Origin: an uncultured Vogesella sp.
GTDB taxonomy: Bacteria > Pseudomonadota > Gammaproteobacteria > Burkholderiales > Chromobacteriaceae
Assembly: GCA_946479405.1 (NCBI GenBank)
Contig: CAMLGD010000019.1
Coordinates: forward strand, 1-24,955
Direction: 5' to 3'
DNA length: 24,955 bases
Position 1 is the first letter of the stretch, and each line of letters starts with the position of its first letter. The notes under the pieces were generated by a model, which saw only the letters and a list, made by a program, of their open reading frames with translations, was not told the origin of the DNA and searched no databases. Positions 7,145 to 19,886 of this stretch are shown here, piece after piece. The translations under genes and the position numbers were made by a program.

Positions 7145-8128
7145 TCAGCCCTGATGCAGGGCGACCAGCTGCTGGTCGAACAGGCGGGCAAGCTGCTGTT
7201 GCTGCTGTGGGCTCAGGCCCAGCGCGGCGCTGCTGGCCGGCAGTTCGCGGCGCAGGGTCAGTAGTGCCGCGTTCAGCTTGTCCAGCTGTTGTTGCAGGCC
7301 ACCGATTTCGCGTTGCAACTCGTCCTGCGCTTGGGCGCGACTGGCGGCTACTTCCGCCAGAATGGCCAGGTGGTCGCGCAGGCGGCCGCAGCGGATTTCG
7401 TCCTCTAGCGGCATGTCACGCACGATCAGACAGCAGTGCGGGTAGTTGAACGAGGTATTGCTGCCGCTGGAATAGATGTGCGACAGGGTGCGGGCATTGG
7501 CGATGATGCTGGCCTCCAGCTCGCTGGGCTGGCCGTCGCTGGAGTGCAGTGTCTCGCCACGGCTGCCGTACACCTGCACGCAACCATGCAGGCCGAAGGA
7601 TTCCAGCGTGCTGCAGATAGCGGCGGCGATGTCGTCATAGTTGGCCAGCCGTGCGACGTTGCGGATGAACTCGATCAGCACACCCATTTCCGACATGGCG
7701 CTCATCGCGGTCATGGCCGCAGAGAATGCATGTTGGCCGCTTTGCTGCAGTTCACGTTTTTCGGCATGGCTGCGCAGTGCCAGCGCCACTTTCAGCAGCA
7801 TTTCGCGGCCATCTATCGGCTTGCACAGAAAGTCGTTGCCGCCGGCATCGTAGCCTTGCAACCGGTCTTCCAGCTTGCCGTGGGCTGAGACAAACAGGAT
7901 TGGCAACTCGTGGCCGGCTGCGCGCAGCTGGCGACATACTGTGTAGCCATCCATGTCCGGCATTTCAACATCCAGCAGGATAGCGTCCGGCAACTGCTGT
8001 GCCACGCTGGCCAGCGCCGTCTCACCGTTGGCCGCAAACCGCAGGTTGTACTGGCCATCAAACAGGCTGCGATAAAGGGCACATTGGCTCTGGCTGTCTT
8101 CCACGATCAGCAAAGTGGCCTCGGACAT
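7145..8128 (-). CDS. Orphan response regulator with non-DNA-binding output region
   Basis: A 327-residue protein. Residues 1-120 form a CheY-like receiver: Glu10/Asp11, phosphoacceptor Asp53 in LLDVEMPDMDG, Ser81 as switch residue, and Lys103 in LCKPIDGRE. A linker helix (SAAMTAMSAMSEMGVLIEF) leads to a domain of about 130 residues whose pattern (IAAAICSTLESFGLHGCVQVYG, later CCLIVRDMP) suggests a GAF-like fold. A coiled coil follows (about 260-295). No helix-turn-helix, GGDEF, EAL, HD-GYP or kinase motif is seen. It probably acts through protein contacts or ligand binding. No histidine kinase adjoins it, so its phosphodonor is elsewhere. The ATG at 8128 follows AGGAGA with short spacing. The receiver is certain; the GAF assignment is a guess from pattern. 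Confidence 0.87.
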   Translation of the reverse strand: MSEATLLIVEDSQSQCALYRSLFDGQYNLRFAANGETALASVAQQLPDAILLDVEMPDMDGYTVCRQLRAAGHELPILFVSAHGKLEDRLQGYDAGGNDFLCKPIDGREMLLKVALALRSHAEKRELQQSGQHAFSAAMTAMSAMSEMGVLIEFIRNVARLANYDDIAAAICSTLESFGLHGCVQVYGSRGETLHSSDGQPSELEASIIANARTLSHIYSSGSNTSFNYPHCCLIVRDMPLEDEIRCGRLRDHLAILAEVAASRAQAQDELQREIGGLQQQLDKLNAALLTLRRELPASSAALGLSPQQQQQLARLFDQQLVALHQG

Positions 8129-8236
8129 GGTGTTCTCCTGATGGTTTGCGGCTAGTCGGCAACTTTACTGCATCTGTTCCTCAGCGTAGATGTTATTTCA
8201 ATGATCGGCCGGCGGTGATCTATGCGCTACGGGTGA

Positions 8237-9427
8237 TCAGCTAGTTTTGCCATCCACCCGCTCGCGCAGCAGCCACGGCGCGCCCAGTTGCAGCCAGCCG
8301 ACCAGTAACAGCGCCAGCAGTATGCCGGCGCAAGCCAGCAGCAGGTTGGCCGCACCGGTGACGATGTCGGCACCCACCCGCAGCACGGCCACGCCATGCA
8401 GCAGCAGGTAAAGGCGCCACAGTGCCGGCGAGGCCTGCAGCGGCCGACCGGAGTGGCCCAGCATCACGCGGGAGGCGAAACCTACGAGCATGGTGATGAA
8501 GAAGCCAATGGTGATGGCGTGCAGCCCCGCCAGCGGCGAAATCCAGCCCAGCCCGGACAGCGCCTGCAGCAGGAATGCCGGTGCCAGCCAGGCAAAGGCC
8601 AGATGCAGCATGGCCAGCAGCGGTACGCTCAGACTGCGGCGCAGCTGCCAGCGCCAGCTGGTGTAGCCGAACAGCGCGGCCAGCAGCAGATCCAGCGGCC
8701 ATTGCGGCAGCAGGGCAATGCCGAGTGCGCTGTGCAGCAGGCTGCCGGCCAGCCATAGCTGCAGCAGCCAGTACGGCCGCCACGGGGTATAGGGTTTGAG
8801 TGCCGTGCTGCTGAAGAATGGCAGCATGCGATGGGCCACGCTCAGGAACACCGGCAGCAGGAAACCATACAGTGCGATATGGCGCGTCCACCACCAGCCA
8901 TTGGCAAACAGTCCGGCTAGCCACAGTAGCGCGCACAATAGCCCCGCCGCCGCCAGGGCGAAGCCGGCGACCACCCAGCGGGCATGTTGCGTGTCGGCGA
9001 CCGTACTGCGCCGGATCATGTCGCCCAGCGTGACGACCAGACCACCGAATGCGGCCAACTGGGCGACAGTGCCGACCAGCAGCCAGCCCTTGCCCAGCCA
9101 CAGCCCGGCAAGCCAGCACAGTACGCCGGCCAGTAATAGCAGCGGCATGGCCACGAAGGTGCGAGTGGCCGGATTGCCGACGTTCAGCCAGCGCGGTACT
9201 GCGGTATAACAAAAGCCGCACATGAAGAATGGGAAGATGCCATACAGCATCAGCAGGCCGTGCGCCTGCGATACGGCGATGCTGGTGCTGATGCTGTTGC
9301 CGGCCAGACGCATGGCCAGTTCCGCCGCCCAGGCCAGGGTCAGCAACGCGGCCGCAGCGATGCCGGGGACAAAGCCGGCGCGATGCGGGGCGCGGGCAAT
9401 TAGCTCTAATGGTGTATGGTGGGTCAT
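8237..9427 (-). CDS. nnrS: NnrS family multi-pass membrane protein
   Basis: A 396-residue inner-membrane protein made almost entirely of hydrophobic helices, about ten to twelve by eye. NnrS is a heme- and copper-containing membrane protein of nitric-oxide-responsive regulons. In Vibrio cholerae it eases NO-induced iron limitation; its chemistry is not fully understood. Diagnostic stretches seen here are AHGLLMLYGIFPFFMCGF with YTAVPRWLN, HRMLPFFSS, LHAITIGFFITMLVGFASRV, and LGHSGRPL, with histidines at the expected places for heme or metal ligation. The length is normal. It is divergent from the DNR-like regulator, and the 102-base gap holds an FNR-type box (9497-9510) and a 13-bp palindrome (9436-9448). 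The ribosome site before ATG 9427 is poor. NO-induced expression through the neighbouring regulator is likely but inferred. Confidence 0.93.
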   Translation of the reverse strand: MTHHTPLELIARAPHRAGFVPGIAAAALLTLAWAAELAMRLAGNSISTSIAVSQAHGLLMLYGIFPFFMCGFCYTAVPRWLNVGNPATRTFVAMPLLLLAGVLCWLAGLWLGKGWLLVGTVAQLAAFGGLVVTLGDMIRRSTVADTQHARWVVAGFALAAAGLLCALLWLAGLFANGWWWTRHIALYGFLLPVFLSVAHRMLPFFSSTALKPYTPWRPYWLLQLWLAGSLLHSALGIALLPQWPLDLLLAALFGYTSWRWQLRRSLSVPLLAMLHLAFAWLAPAFLLQALSGLGWISPLAGLHAITIGFFITMLVGFASRVMLGHSGRPLQASPALWRLYLLLHGVAVLRVGADIVTGAANLLLACAGILLALLLVGWLQLGAPWLLRERVDGKTS

Positions 9428-9435
9428 GACGGTAA

Positions 9436-9448
9436 CTGTTATTAACAG
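9436..9448. promoter_or_regulatory. 13-bp perfect palindrome in the nnrS leader
   Basis: CTGTTA-T-TAACAG, arms of six with a one-base centre, eight bases upstream of the nnrS start codon and between it and a possible -10 (minus strand TATTAA, 9458-9463). The position suits an operator or an RNA element limiting translation initiation. It does not match the FNR, NsrR or NorR consensus I know. Confidence 0.4.
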
Positions 9449-9496
9449 CGGGAAATCTTAATAGAGCCAGTGTCGGTTGCAGTGACGCTGGCGAGA

Positions 9497-9510
9497 ATGA
9501 TAGTCGTCAA
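9497..9510 (-). promoter_or_regulatory. FNR/DNR-type box between nnrS and the regulator gene
   Basis: Reads ATGATAGTCGTCAA, 8 of 10 defined positions of TTGAT-N4-ATCAA. It is about 76 bases upstream of the nnrS ATG, which suits activation of nnrS. It lies only 20 bases from the regulator's ATG, so for that gene it could only repress or be irrelevant. It is weaker than the site at 5483. Confidence 0.45.
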
Positions 9511-9529
9511 GAAATCAGGAGCCCCCACC

Positions 9530-10210
9530 ATGCAAGCATCCGCCATCCGTTTTCTGCAGCATCTACCGTTGTTTGCCAGCTGCTCACCCGAGCACCTGCA
9601 GCAGATCGCCAATGTCACCACCGAGCATCGCTATGAAAAAGGTGAGGTGCTGTTCCAGCGCGGCGATGCCTGCGACGGCATGCACGTGCTGGTGTATGGC
9701 AAGGTCAAGCTCAGCGTGTCGTCGCGCAGCGGTAGTGAAAAGGTGGTGGAAATCATCTACCCGGGGCAGAGCTTCGGCGAGGCCATCATGTTCATGGCCG
9801 GCAGCTATCCGGTGATGGCGCAGACACTGGAAGACGCACTGGTGCTGTTTGTGCCGGCTGCGCCGCTGTTGGCATTGCTGGATAGCGACCCGCAACTGGC
9901 GCGGCGCATGCTGGCCGGGCTGTCGATGCGCCTGCACGGTCTGCTGCAGGATGTGGCCAGTTACAGTCTGCAGGGCGCGGTGGCACGGGTGGTGAGCTAC
10001 CTGCTGCAGGCACTGGGCGAGGGCGAGCACGCCGGCGCGGTAACGCTGCCGGTGAACAAGCAGGTAATGGCGTCGCGCCTGAATCTGACGCCGGAAACAT
10101 TCTCGCGGGTACTGCAAAAACTGTCCGAACAGGCACAGATTGTGGTCGAAGGGCGGGAAATTCATATCCCGGATGCAAATAAACTGCAGCAACTTATTGA
10201 AGTTGCTTGA
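9530..10210 (+). CDS. dnr: Crp/Fnr-family regulator, DNR-like (nitrogen-oxide response)
   Basis: A 226-residue transcription factor. The N-terminal cyclic-nucleotide-fold sensor (about 10-125) includes ALxQRGD-like VLFQRGDACDGMHVLVYGKV and the stretch FGEAIMFMAGSYPV, which closely recalls P. aeruginosa DNR. A dimerisation helix and a winged helix follow, with recognition helix LTPETFSRVLQKL. Glu189, Ser192 and Arg193 are the residues that read TTGAT half-sites. Only two cysteines (18 and 48) are present, so it lacks the FNR four-cysteine iron-sulphur cluster. DNR proteins sense NO through heme, and the same is inferred here. Start choice: ATG 9530 follows AGGAG (9517-9521); a longer frame opening at 9470 has no ribosome site. 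It is divergent from nnrS. An intrinsic terminator overlaps the stop codon, separating it from astC. Confidence 0.87.
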   Translation: MQASAIRFLQHLPLFASCSPEHLQQIANVTTEHRYEKGEVLFQRGDACDGMHVLVYGKVKLSVSSRSGSEKVVEIIYPGQSFGEAIMFMAGSYPVMAQTLEDALVLFVPAAPLLALLDSDPQLARRMLAGLSMRLHGLLQDVASYSLQGAVARVVSYLLQALGEGEHAGAVTLPVNKQVMASRLNLTPETFSRVLQKLSEQAQIVVEGREIHIPDANKLQQLIEVA

Positions 10211-10222
10211 TTTTTTGTTTTT
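10188..10222 (+). terminator. Intrinsic terminator overlapping the end of the DNR-like gene
   Basis: AGCAACTT (10188-10195), loop ATTG, AAGTTGCT (10200-10207), then TGATTTTTTGTTTTT. The stem lies inside the last codons, and the stop codon 10208-10210 opens the T-rich tail. It should isolate the regulator transcript from the ast operon. Confidence 0.75.
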
Positions 10223-10246
10223 GGTTCACTCTTGTACATCTCTTGA

Positions 10247-11617
<1,371 letters not shown>

Positions 11618-11658
11618 TTCCAGCCGCGTCTTAACTAATCCTTACCAATCCAGGGGAA

Positions 11659-11682
11659 CCCTGCCGCCACATGGCGGCAGGG
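11659..11682 (+). other. Strong hairpin between astC and astA
   Basis: CCCTGCCGCC, loop ACAT, GGCGGCAGGG: a perfect 10-bp GC-rich stem with a four-base loop. No T-run follows, so full termination is unlikely. The position, 42 bases after the astC stop and 51 before the astA start, suits an mRNA processing or 3'-protection element that raises astC over the downstream genes. Confidence 0.6.
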
Positions 11683-11732
11683 CGGGCGCTGCTGCGCCTG
11701 CATTCCGGGTCACTACGAGAGAGAGGCAAGCC

Positions 11733-12766
11733 ATGCTGACAGTGCGCCCAGTTCGTATTTCCGACCTGCCGGTCATCGAAAAGATGGCGGTAGACAGCGG
11801 GATCGGCGTTACCAGCCTGCCGAACAATCGCGAAAAACTGTACGAGAAAATCCAGTCTTCGCTTGGCGCTTTCGAGCACGAAGCCATCGCCGGCACTGGC
11901 CGCGAATACTATATGTTTGTGCTGGAAGACGAGGGCGAAGTGGTGGGCACCGCTTCCATCAGTGCCTCGGCCGGCTTTGAAGAGCCGTTCTACAGCTACC
12001 GCAGCGAAACCATGGTGCATGCCTCGCGTGCACTGAAGGTAAACAACCGTATCCACGTGCTGACCATGTGCCATGACCTGACCGGTCTGGTGCAGCTGTG
12101 CGGCTACTTCTGTGCGCCCAAGCAGCAGTTGCGTGCCTATGAGCTGCTGTCGCGTGCCCGTCTGATGTATATCTCCGCCGCCCGCGAGCGTTTTGGCCGC
12201 CGCATTTTGGTCGAGATGCAGGGCATTCTGGACCAGGCCGACCAGTCTCCGTTCTGGGACGCCATCGGTCGCCGCTTCTTCAATATGGATTTCCCGCAGG
12301 TAGAGCAGGCCTTCGCCCAGCGCAGCAAGACCTTTATCGCCGAGCTGATGCCGACCTACCCGATCTACGTGCCACTGCTGCCGGATGCGGCGCAGAACGC
12401 CGTGGGCCAGATTCACCCGGATTTCGAGCGTCCGTTCAATATCCTGACCCGCGAAGGCTTTGAGGCCGACGACTACATCGATATTTTCGATGGTGGTGCG
12501 GTGTTGACGGCCGAAGTAGACCAACTGTTCAGTCTGCGCGAGCAGCGGTTGTATCCGGTGGAAGTGGCGCCGGTGTTGCCGGAAGGCGAGGTGGAGATGC
12601 TGATCTCCAACCATCGTAGCAACGAATTTGCCGTTACCCAGGCCCGTGCGGCGCTGGTGGACGATGTGTTGTTCATTACGCCAGACACCGCTCGTGTGCT
12701 GGCACTTGCCAGTGGCCAGCATGCCTGTGTCGTGCCGCTGTTGCCGGAAGCCGGGAGGAACGTAGC

Positions 12767-12770
<4 letters not shown>
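11733..12770 (+). CDS. astA: Arginine N-succinyltransferase, alpha subunit (AruF-type)
   Basis: First of two AstA-family proteins; together they transfer succinyl from succinyl-CoA to arginine, the entry step of the pathway. In P. aeruginosa the enzyme is a heteromer of AruF (alpha) and AruG (beta). This 345-residue copy begins MLTVRPVRISDLPVIEKMA with SGIGVTSLPNN, the GNAT-like acyl-CoA fold opening of the family. It has VHASRALKVNNR, then MCHDLTGLVQLCGYFCAP where the other copy has SNDHTGYSELCTLFLHP, and IYVPLLPDAAQNAVGQIHPD. ATG 11733 follows GAGAGG; an in-frame start at 11598 lies inside astC and is rejected. The stop overlaps the next start (ATGA), so the subunits are translated in step. 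Confidence 0.93.
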
Positions 12771-16601
<3,831 letters not shown>

Positions 16602-16628
16602 GGCTTCGCCGCCAGCGCTGTCAGGCAG

Positions 16629-16668
16629 AAACCGCCGCACGATAATGTCGTGCGGCGGTTTTCTTTTT
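16629..16668 (+). terminator. Intrinsic terminator of the ast operon
   Basis: AAACCGCCGCACGA (16629-16642) pairs perfectly with TCGTGCGGCGGTTT (16648-16661) around loop TAATG, followed by TTTTCTTTTT. Fourteen base pairs with a T-tract make it a clear rho-independent terminator. Confidence 0.93.
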
Positions 16669-16825
16669 GCGTTCATAAGCGAATACGATAGATTGTATAC
16701 AGTATTGGTGCATGGATTTGCCCATGAATGGTGCGAAAACGATCATGCTGCTTTTCGTATGTGAAACTATATGATTTCAGAATGGAAAAATACGAAAATT
16801 TCTAATTTAGTTAGCTAGCAAAAAG

Positions 16826-16879
16826 AAAACAGGAAAAGTCGCTTGGTTGCACCGCAACATGGCGGGAGCCTGTTTTTTT
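16826..16879 (+). ncRNA. Candidate small-RNA 3' end / terminator hairpin
   Basis: Outer stem AAAACAGG (16826-16833) with CCTGTTTT (16869-16876), inner stem GTTGC-ACC-GCAAC (16846-16858), possible CGC/GCG pairs between them, and seven T at 16873-16879. No coding sequence ends just upstream, since the ast terminator is 160 bases earlier. The structure therefore either ends an unannotated short transcript beginning within about 16680-16800 or is a second, backup terminator. No promoter was firmly identified. Confidence 0.35.
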
Positions 16880-16902
16880 ATTGCCATAAAATTCAATTAA
16901 AT

Positions 16903-16919
16903 CAACATGTTACATGTTG
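16903..16919. promoter_or_regulatory. 17-bp palindrome upstream of the liv promoter
   Basis: CAACATG-TTA-CATGTTG, perfect seven-base arms. It ends 43 bases upstream of the liv -35 element, a usual distance for an activator site. The cognate regulator is not known to me. Confidence 0.45.
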
Positions 16920-16962
16920 TGGAAATTTTGTCGGAAAACGTCCCGTTTTGCTTGTTTTATCG

Positions 16963-16992
16963 TTGACAGTAGATTGGATACGCCTACATAAT
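16963..16992 (+). promoter_or_regulatory. Sigma-70 promoter for livHMGF
   Basis: TTGACA (16963-16968), an 18-base spacer, and CATAAT (16987-16992). The -35 is a perfect match and the -10 is 5/6. Transcription would start near 16999 and leave a leader of roughly 105 bases before the GTG of livH. Confidence 0.7.
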
Positions 16993-17104
16993 CCGCTCGG
17001 CTTGTAGGGCTGGTTGACAGTCGGCGCTACATGGCTGGTAAGGCGGCAACGGGGTTACCCCTTCAAAAAAGCCGTCGGGAAGTTCATCCAAAGGAGATCC
17101 CACC

Positions 17105-18034
17105 GTGGACATTTTTCTGCAACAGATCCTGAATGGCCTGGTGCTGGGCAGTATTTATGCCCTGATCGCACTCGGCTACACCATGGTGTACGGGATCATG
17201 GGCCTCATCAACTTCGCTCACGGCGAAGTCGTGATGTTTGGCGCCATGGTTACCATCACCGTTATTACCGCATTGAGCAATGCCGGTCTGGCGCTTCCGG
17301 GCGGCGCACTGGTGCTGATCGGTCTGATGGTCGCGATTCCGGCATGTATGCTGCTGGGCTACACCATCGAACGCGTGGCATATCGTCCGCTGCGCAATGC
17401 CCCCAAGCTGGCGCCGCTGATCACCGCGATTGGCCTGTCCATCGTGCTGCAGCAGGTTGCCATCCTGATCTGGGGTCGTAACTACATTCCGTTCCCGCCG
17501 ATTCTGAACCATGACACCATCGATCTGTTCGGTGCCACCATTACCCAGCTGCAAGTGCTGATCGTGGTGCTGTGCCTGGCGCTGATGGTAGGCATGCTGA
17601 TCGTGGTGGAAAAAACCAAGCTGGGCCGCGCCATGCGCGCCACCAGCCAGAACCCGGGCGTGGCCGGCCTGATGGGGGTGAACGTCAACACCATCATCTC
17701 CGCCACCTTCGTGATGGGCTCCGCCCTGGGTGCCGTCGCCGGCGTGATGGTTGCGGCCAACTATGACCAGGCGCACTACTACATGGGCTTCATGATCGGC
17801 CTGAAAGCGTTTACCGCAGCGGTGCTGGGTGGTATCGGCAACCTGGGGGGCGCGGTGGCTGGTGGCATCCTGCTGGGCATCATCGAAAGCCTGGGCGCCG
17901 GTTATATCGGCGACCTGACCGGTGGTTTCCTGGGTTCGCACTATCAGGACATCTTTGCGTTCGCAGTGCTGATCGTGGTGCTGATCTTCCGTCCGTCCGG
18001 TCTGCTGGGCGAAAAGATCGCCGACCGCGCTTAA
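17105..18034 (+). CDS. livH: Branched-chain amino acid ABC transporter permease LivH
   Basis: One of two inner-membrane permeases of the high-affinity leucine/isoleucine/valine importer. It has 309 residues, about eight hydrophobic helices, and the family opening FLQQILNGLVLGSIYALIALGY with GLINFAHGEVVMFGA. EKTKLGRAMRATSQNPGVAGLMGVN carries the cytoplasmic EAA-like coupling loop (quoted in parts: KLGRAMRA, then NPGVAGLMG). FTAAVLGGIGNLGGAVAGG and the C-terminal FRPSGLLGEK are also typical. It starts at GTG 17105 after AAGGAG with eight-base spacing. It is the first gene of livHMGF and follows a strong promoter; the periplasmic binding protein gene is not adjacent. Confidence 0.96.
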   Translation: MDIFLQQILNGLVLGSIYALIALGYTMVYGIMGLINFAHGEVVMFGAMVTITVITALSNAGLALPGGALVLIGLMVAIPACMLLGYTIERVAYRPLRNAPKLAPLITAIGLSIVLQQVAILIWGRNYIPFPPILNHDTIDLFGATITQLQVLIVVLCLALMVGMLIVVEKTKLGRAMRATSQNPGVAGLMGVNVNTIISATFVMGSALGAVAGVMVAANYDQAHYYMGFMIGLKAFTAAVLGGIGNLGGAVAGGILLGIIESLGAGYIGDLTGGFLGSHYQDIFAFAVLIVVLIFRPSGLLGEKIADRA

Positions 18035-18053
18035 GTCCAGGCAGGAGCTAATA

Positions 18054-19112
18054 ATGACTAGCAACAAGAAACTCGGCACCTTCCTGGCTTCGGCCATCGT
18101 GCTGGCGGTACTGCCATTCGTGGTCGGCGGTACGCTGGGCAATTCCTGGGTGCGTACCATCGACTTTGCGCTGCTGTATGTAATGCTGGCGCTGGGTCTG
18201 AACATCGTGGTGGGCTTTGCCGGCCTGCTGGACCTGGGCTTCATCGCCTTCTATGCCGTGGGTGCCTACACCTTCGCACTGCTGGGCTCGCCGCACTTCG
18301 GTATTCACCTGCCGTTCTACATCTCCATCCCGCTGGGCGCCGGCTTTGCCGCCATGTTCGGCATTCTGCTGGGTACCCCGGTACTCAAGCTGAAGGGTGA
18401 CTACCTGGCCATCGTGACCCTAGGCTTTGGTGAAATCGTGCGTATCTTCATGAACAACTTGAATGCGCCGATCAACATCACCAACGGTCCGCAGGGTATC
18501 AACCTGATCGACCCGATCCAGTTTGCCGGCTTCTCGCTGGGCAAAGTGACCCAGATCGGTTCCTTCACGGTGAACCCGGTGATCCTGTACTACTACATGT
18601 TCCTGGCGCTGACCGTGCTGGTCGTGATCATGGTGTCCCGTCTGCAGCACTCCCGTATCGGTCGTGCCTGGGTGGCAATGCGTGAAGACCAGATCGCGGC
18701 CTCGGCGATGGGCCTCAACATCCGCAACATCAAGCTGCTGGCCTTTGCCCTGGGTGCGCTGTCTGGTGGTGTGGCCGGTGGTCTGTTTGCTTCGTTCCAG
18801 GGCTTCATTTCGCCGGAATCCTTCGGCCTGCTGGAATCGATCATGATTCTGGCCATGGTGGTGCTGGGTGGTATGGGCCACATCCCGGGTGTGATCCTGG
18901 GCGCCGTGGTGCTGACCGTCGCGCCGGAAGTCCTGCGCGATGTGATCGGTCCGCTGCAAATGCATACCTTCGGCAAAATGATTGTCGATCCGGAAAACGC
19001 TCGGATGCTGCTGTTCGGTCTGGCCATGGTTGTCATGATGCTGACCCGCCCAGAAGGCATGTGGCCGTCCAAGCGACGCCAGGCCGAGTTCGACGATGCC
19101 AAGAAAGGTTAA
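18054..19112 (+). CDS. livM: Branched-chain amino acid ABC transporter permease LivM
   Basis: Second permease of the importer, partner of LivH in the membrane. It has 352 residues with about nine to ten hydrophobic helices. Family motifs seen are LGLNIVVGFAGLLDLGFIAFYAVGAY, GTPVLKLKGDYLAIVTLGFGEI (each recognised as adjoining blocks), the coupling loop HSRIGRAWVAMREDQIAASAMG and the C-terminal TRPEGMWPSKRR. The ATG at 18054 follows GGAG. It lies 19 bases after livH and only three bases before livG, clearly one operon. The length is shorter than E. coli LivM (about 425), which carries an N-terminal extension; lengths near 350-420 are common in other proteobacteria. Confidence 0.95.
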   Translation: MTSNKKLGTFLASAIVLAVLPFVVGGTLGNSWVRTIDFALLYVMLALGLNIVVGFAGLLDLGFIAFYAVGAYTFALLGSPHFGIHLPFYISIPLGAGFAAMFGILLGTPVLKLKGDYLAIVTLGFGEIVRIFMNNLNAPINITNGPQGINLIDPIQFAGFSLGKVTQIGSFTVNPVILYYYMFLALTVLVVIMVSRLQHSRIGRAWVAMREDQIAASAMGLNIRNIKLLAFALGALSGGVAGGLFASFQGFISPESFGLLESIMILAMVVLGGMGHIPGVILGAVVLTVAPEVLRDVIGPLQMHTFGKMIVDPENARMLLFGLAMVVMMLTRPEGMWPSKRRQAEFDDAKKG

Positions 19113-19115
19113 GCC

Positions 19116-19886
19116 ATGGCTGAAGTTCTGCTGAAAATCGAAGGCATCCACAAACGCTTTGGTGGCCTTCATGCCCTGAATAATGTTGCCCTGCACATTA
19201 ACAAAGGCGAAATCTACGGTCTGATCGGCCCGAACGGCGCTGGCAAGACCACCCTGTTCAACGTGCTGACCGGTCTGTACACCCCGGACGAAGGCCAGTT
19301 CACCTTCGCCGGCCAGGACCTGTTCCGTGCCCCGCCGCACATCGTGGTGGCCGGCGGTATCGCCCGTACCTTCCAGAACATCCGTCTGTTCCATGAAATG
19401 ACGGCGCTGGAAAACGTGATGGTTGGCCGTCACATCCGCTCCAAGGCCAATGCCCTGGGCGCGGTGCTGCGCAACAAGGCTACCCGCGAGGAAGAAGCTG
19501 CGATCACGGCCAAGGCCTGGGAGCTGCTGCGTTACGTGGGCATCGAGAATGTGGCGTACGAACGTGCTCGCAACCTGTCCTACGGCCACCAGCGTCGTCT
19601 GGAGATCGCCCGCGCACTGGCCACCGAGCCGAAACTGCTGGCGCTGGACGAACCGGCCGCCGGTATGAACCCGAGCGAGACCGAAGGTCTGAAGACACTG
19701 ATGGAGAAGGTCCGCAACGACGGCGTAACCGTCTTGCTGATTGAACATGACGTGAAGCTGATGATGGGCCTGTGCGACCGTATTGCCGTGCTCGACTATG
19801 GCAAGAAAATCGCGGAAGGCGTGCCGGAAGTGGTGCGCAAGGATCCTAAAGTCATCGAAGCCTACCTGGGAGCGGCACACTCATGA
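19116..19886 (+). CDS. livG: Branched-chain amino acid ABC transporter ATP-binding protein LivG
   Basis: One of two ATPase subunits, bound to the cytoplasmic face of LivH/LivM. It has 256 residues: Walker A GPNGAGKTTLFN near residues 38-49, the LivG-type segment GIARTFQNIRLFHEMTALEN (Q-loop), signature LSYGHQRRLEIARAL, Walker B LLALDEPAAGMNP and switch histidine in LLIEHDVKLMMG. The signature LSYG rather than LSGG is normal for LivG. The ATG at 19116 follows AGAAAGG. Its stop overlaps the livF start (ATGA). Confidence 0.96.
   Translation: MAEVLLKIEGIHKRFGGLHALNNVALHINKGEIYGLIGPNGAGKTTLFNVLTGLYTPDEGQFTFAGQDLFRAPPHIVVAGGIARTFQNIRLFHEMTALENVMVGRHIRSKANALGAVLRNKATREEEAAITAKAWELLRYVGIENVAYERARNLSYGHQRRLEIARALATEPKLLALDEPAAGMNPSETEGLKTLMEKVRNDGVTVLLIEHDVKLMMGLCDRIAVLDYGKKIAEGVPEVVRKDPKVIEAYLGAAHS

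Larger units (their letters stand above)
16669..17104 (+). other. AT-rich gene-less stretch upstream of livH
   Basis: About 435 bases, far more AT-rich than its surroundings, with no credible gene. In order it holds GTATAC-type repeats near 16695, a terminator-like hairpin at 16826-16879 that may end a small RNA, a 17-bp palindrome at 16903-16919, a strong sigma-70 promoter at 16963-16992, and a leader of about 105 bases to livH. The element TTGACAGT occurs twice (16963 and 17014). Confidence 0.6.

Noticed and set aside
17014..17040. Second promoter from the repeated TTGACAGT
   Set aside because: No acceptable -10 lies 16-18 bases downstream; only the copy at 16963 has one.
18420..19880. 486-codon antisense frame over livM and livG
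   Set aside because: It spans two certain genes, has extreme His/Gln content and no recognisable protein pattern.
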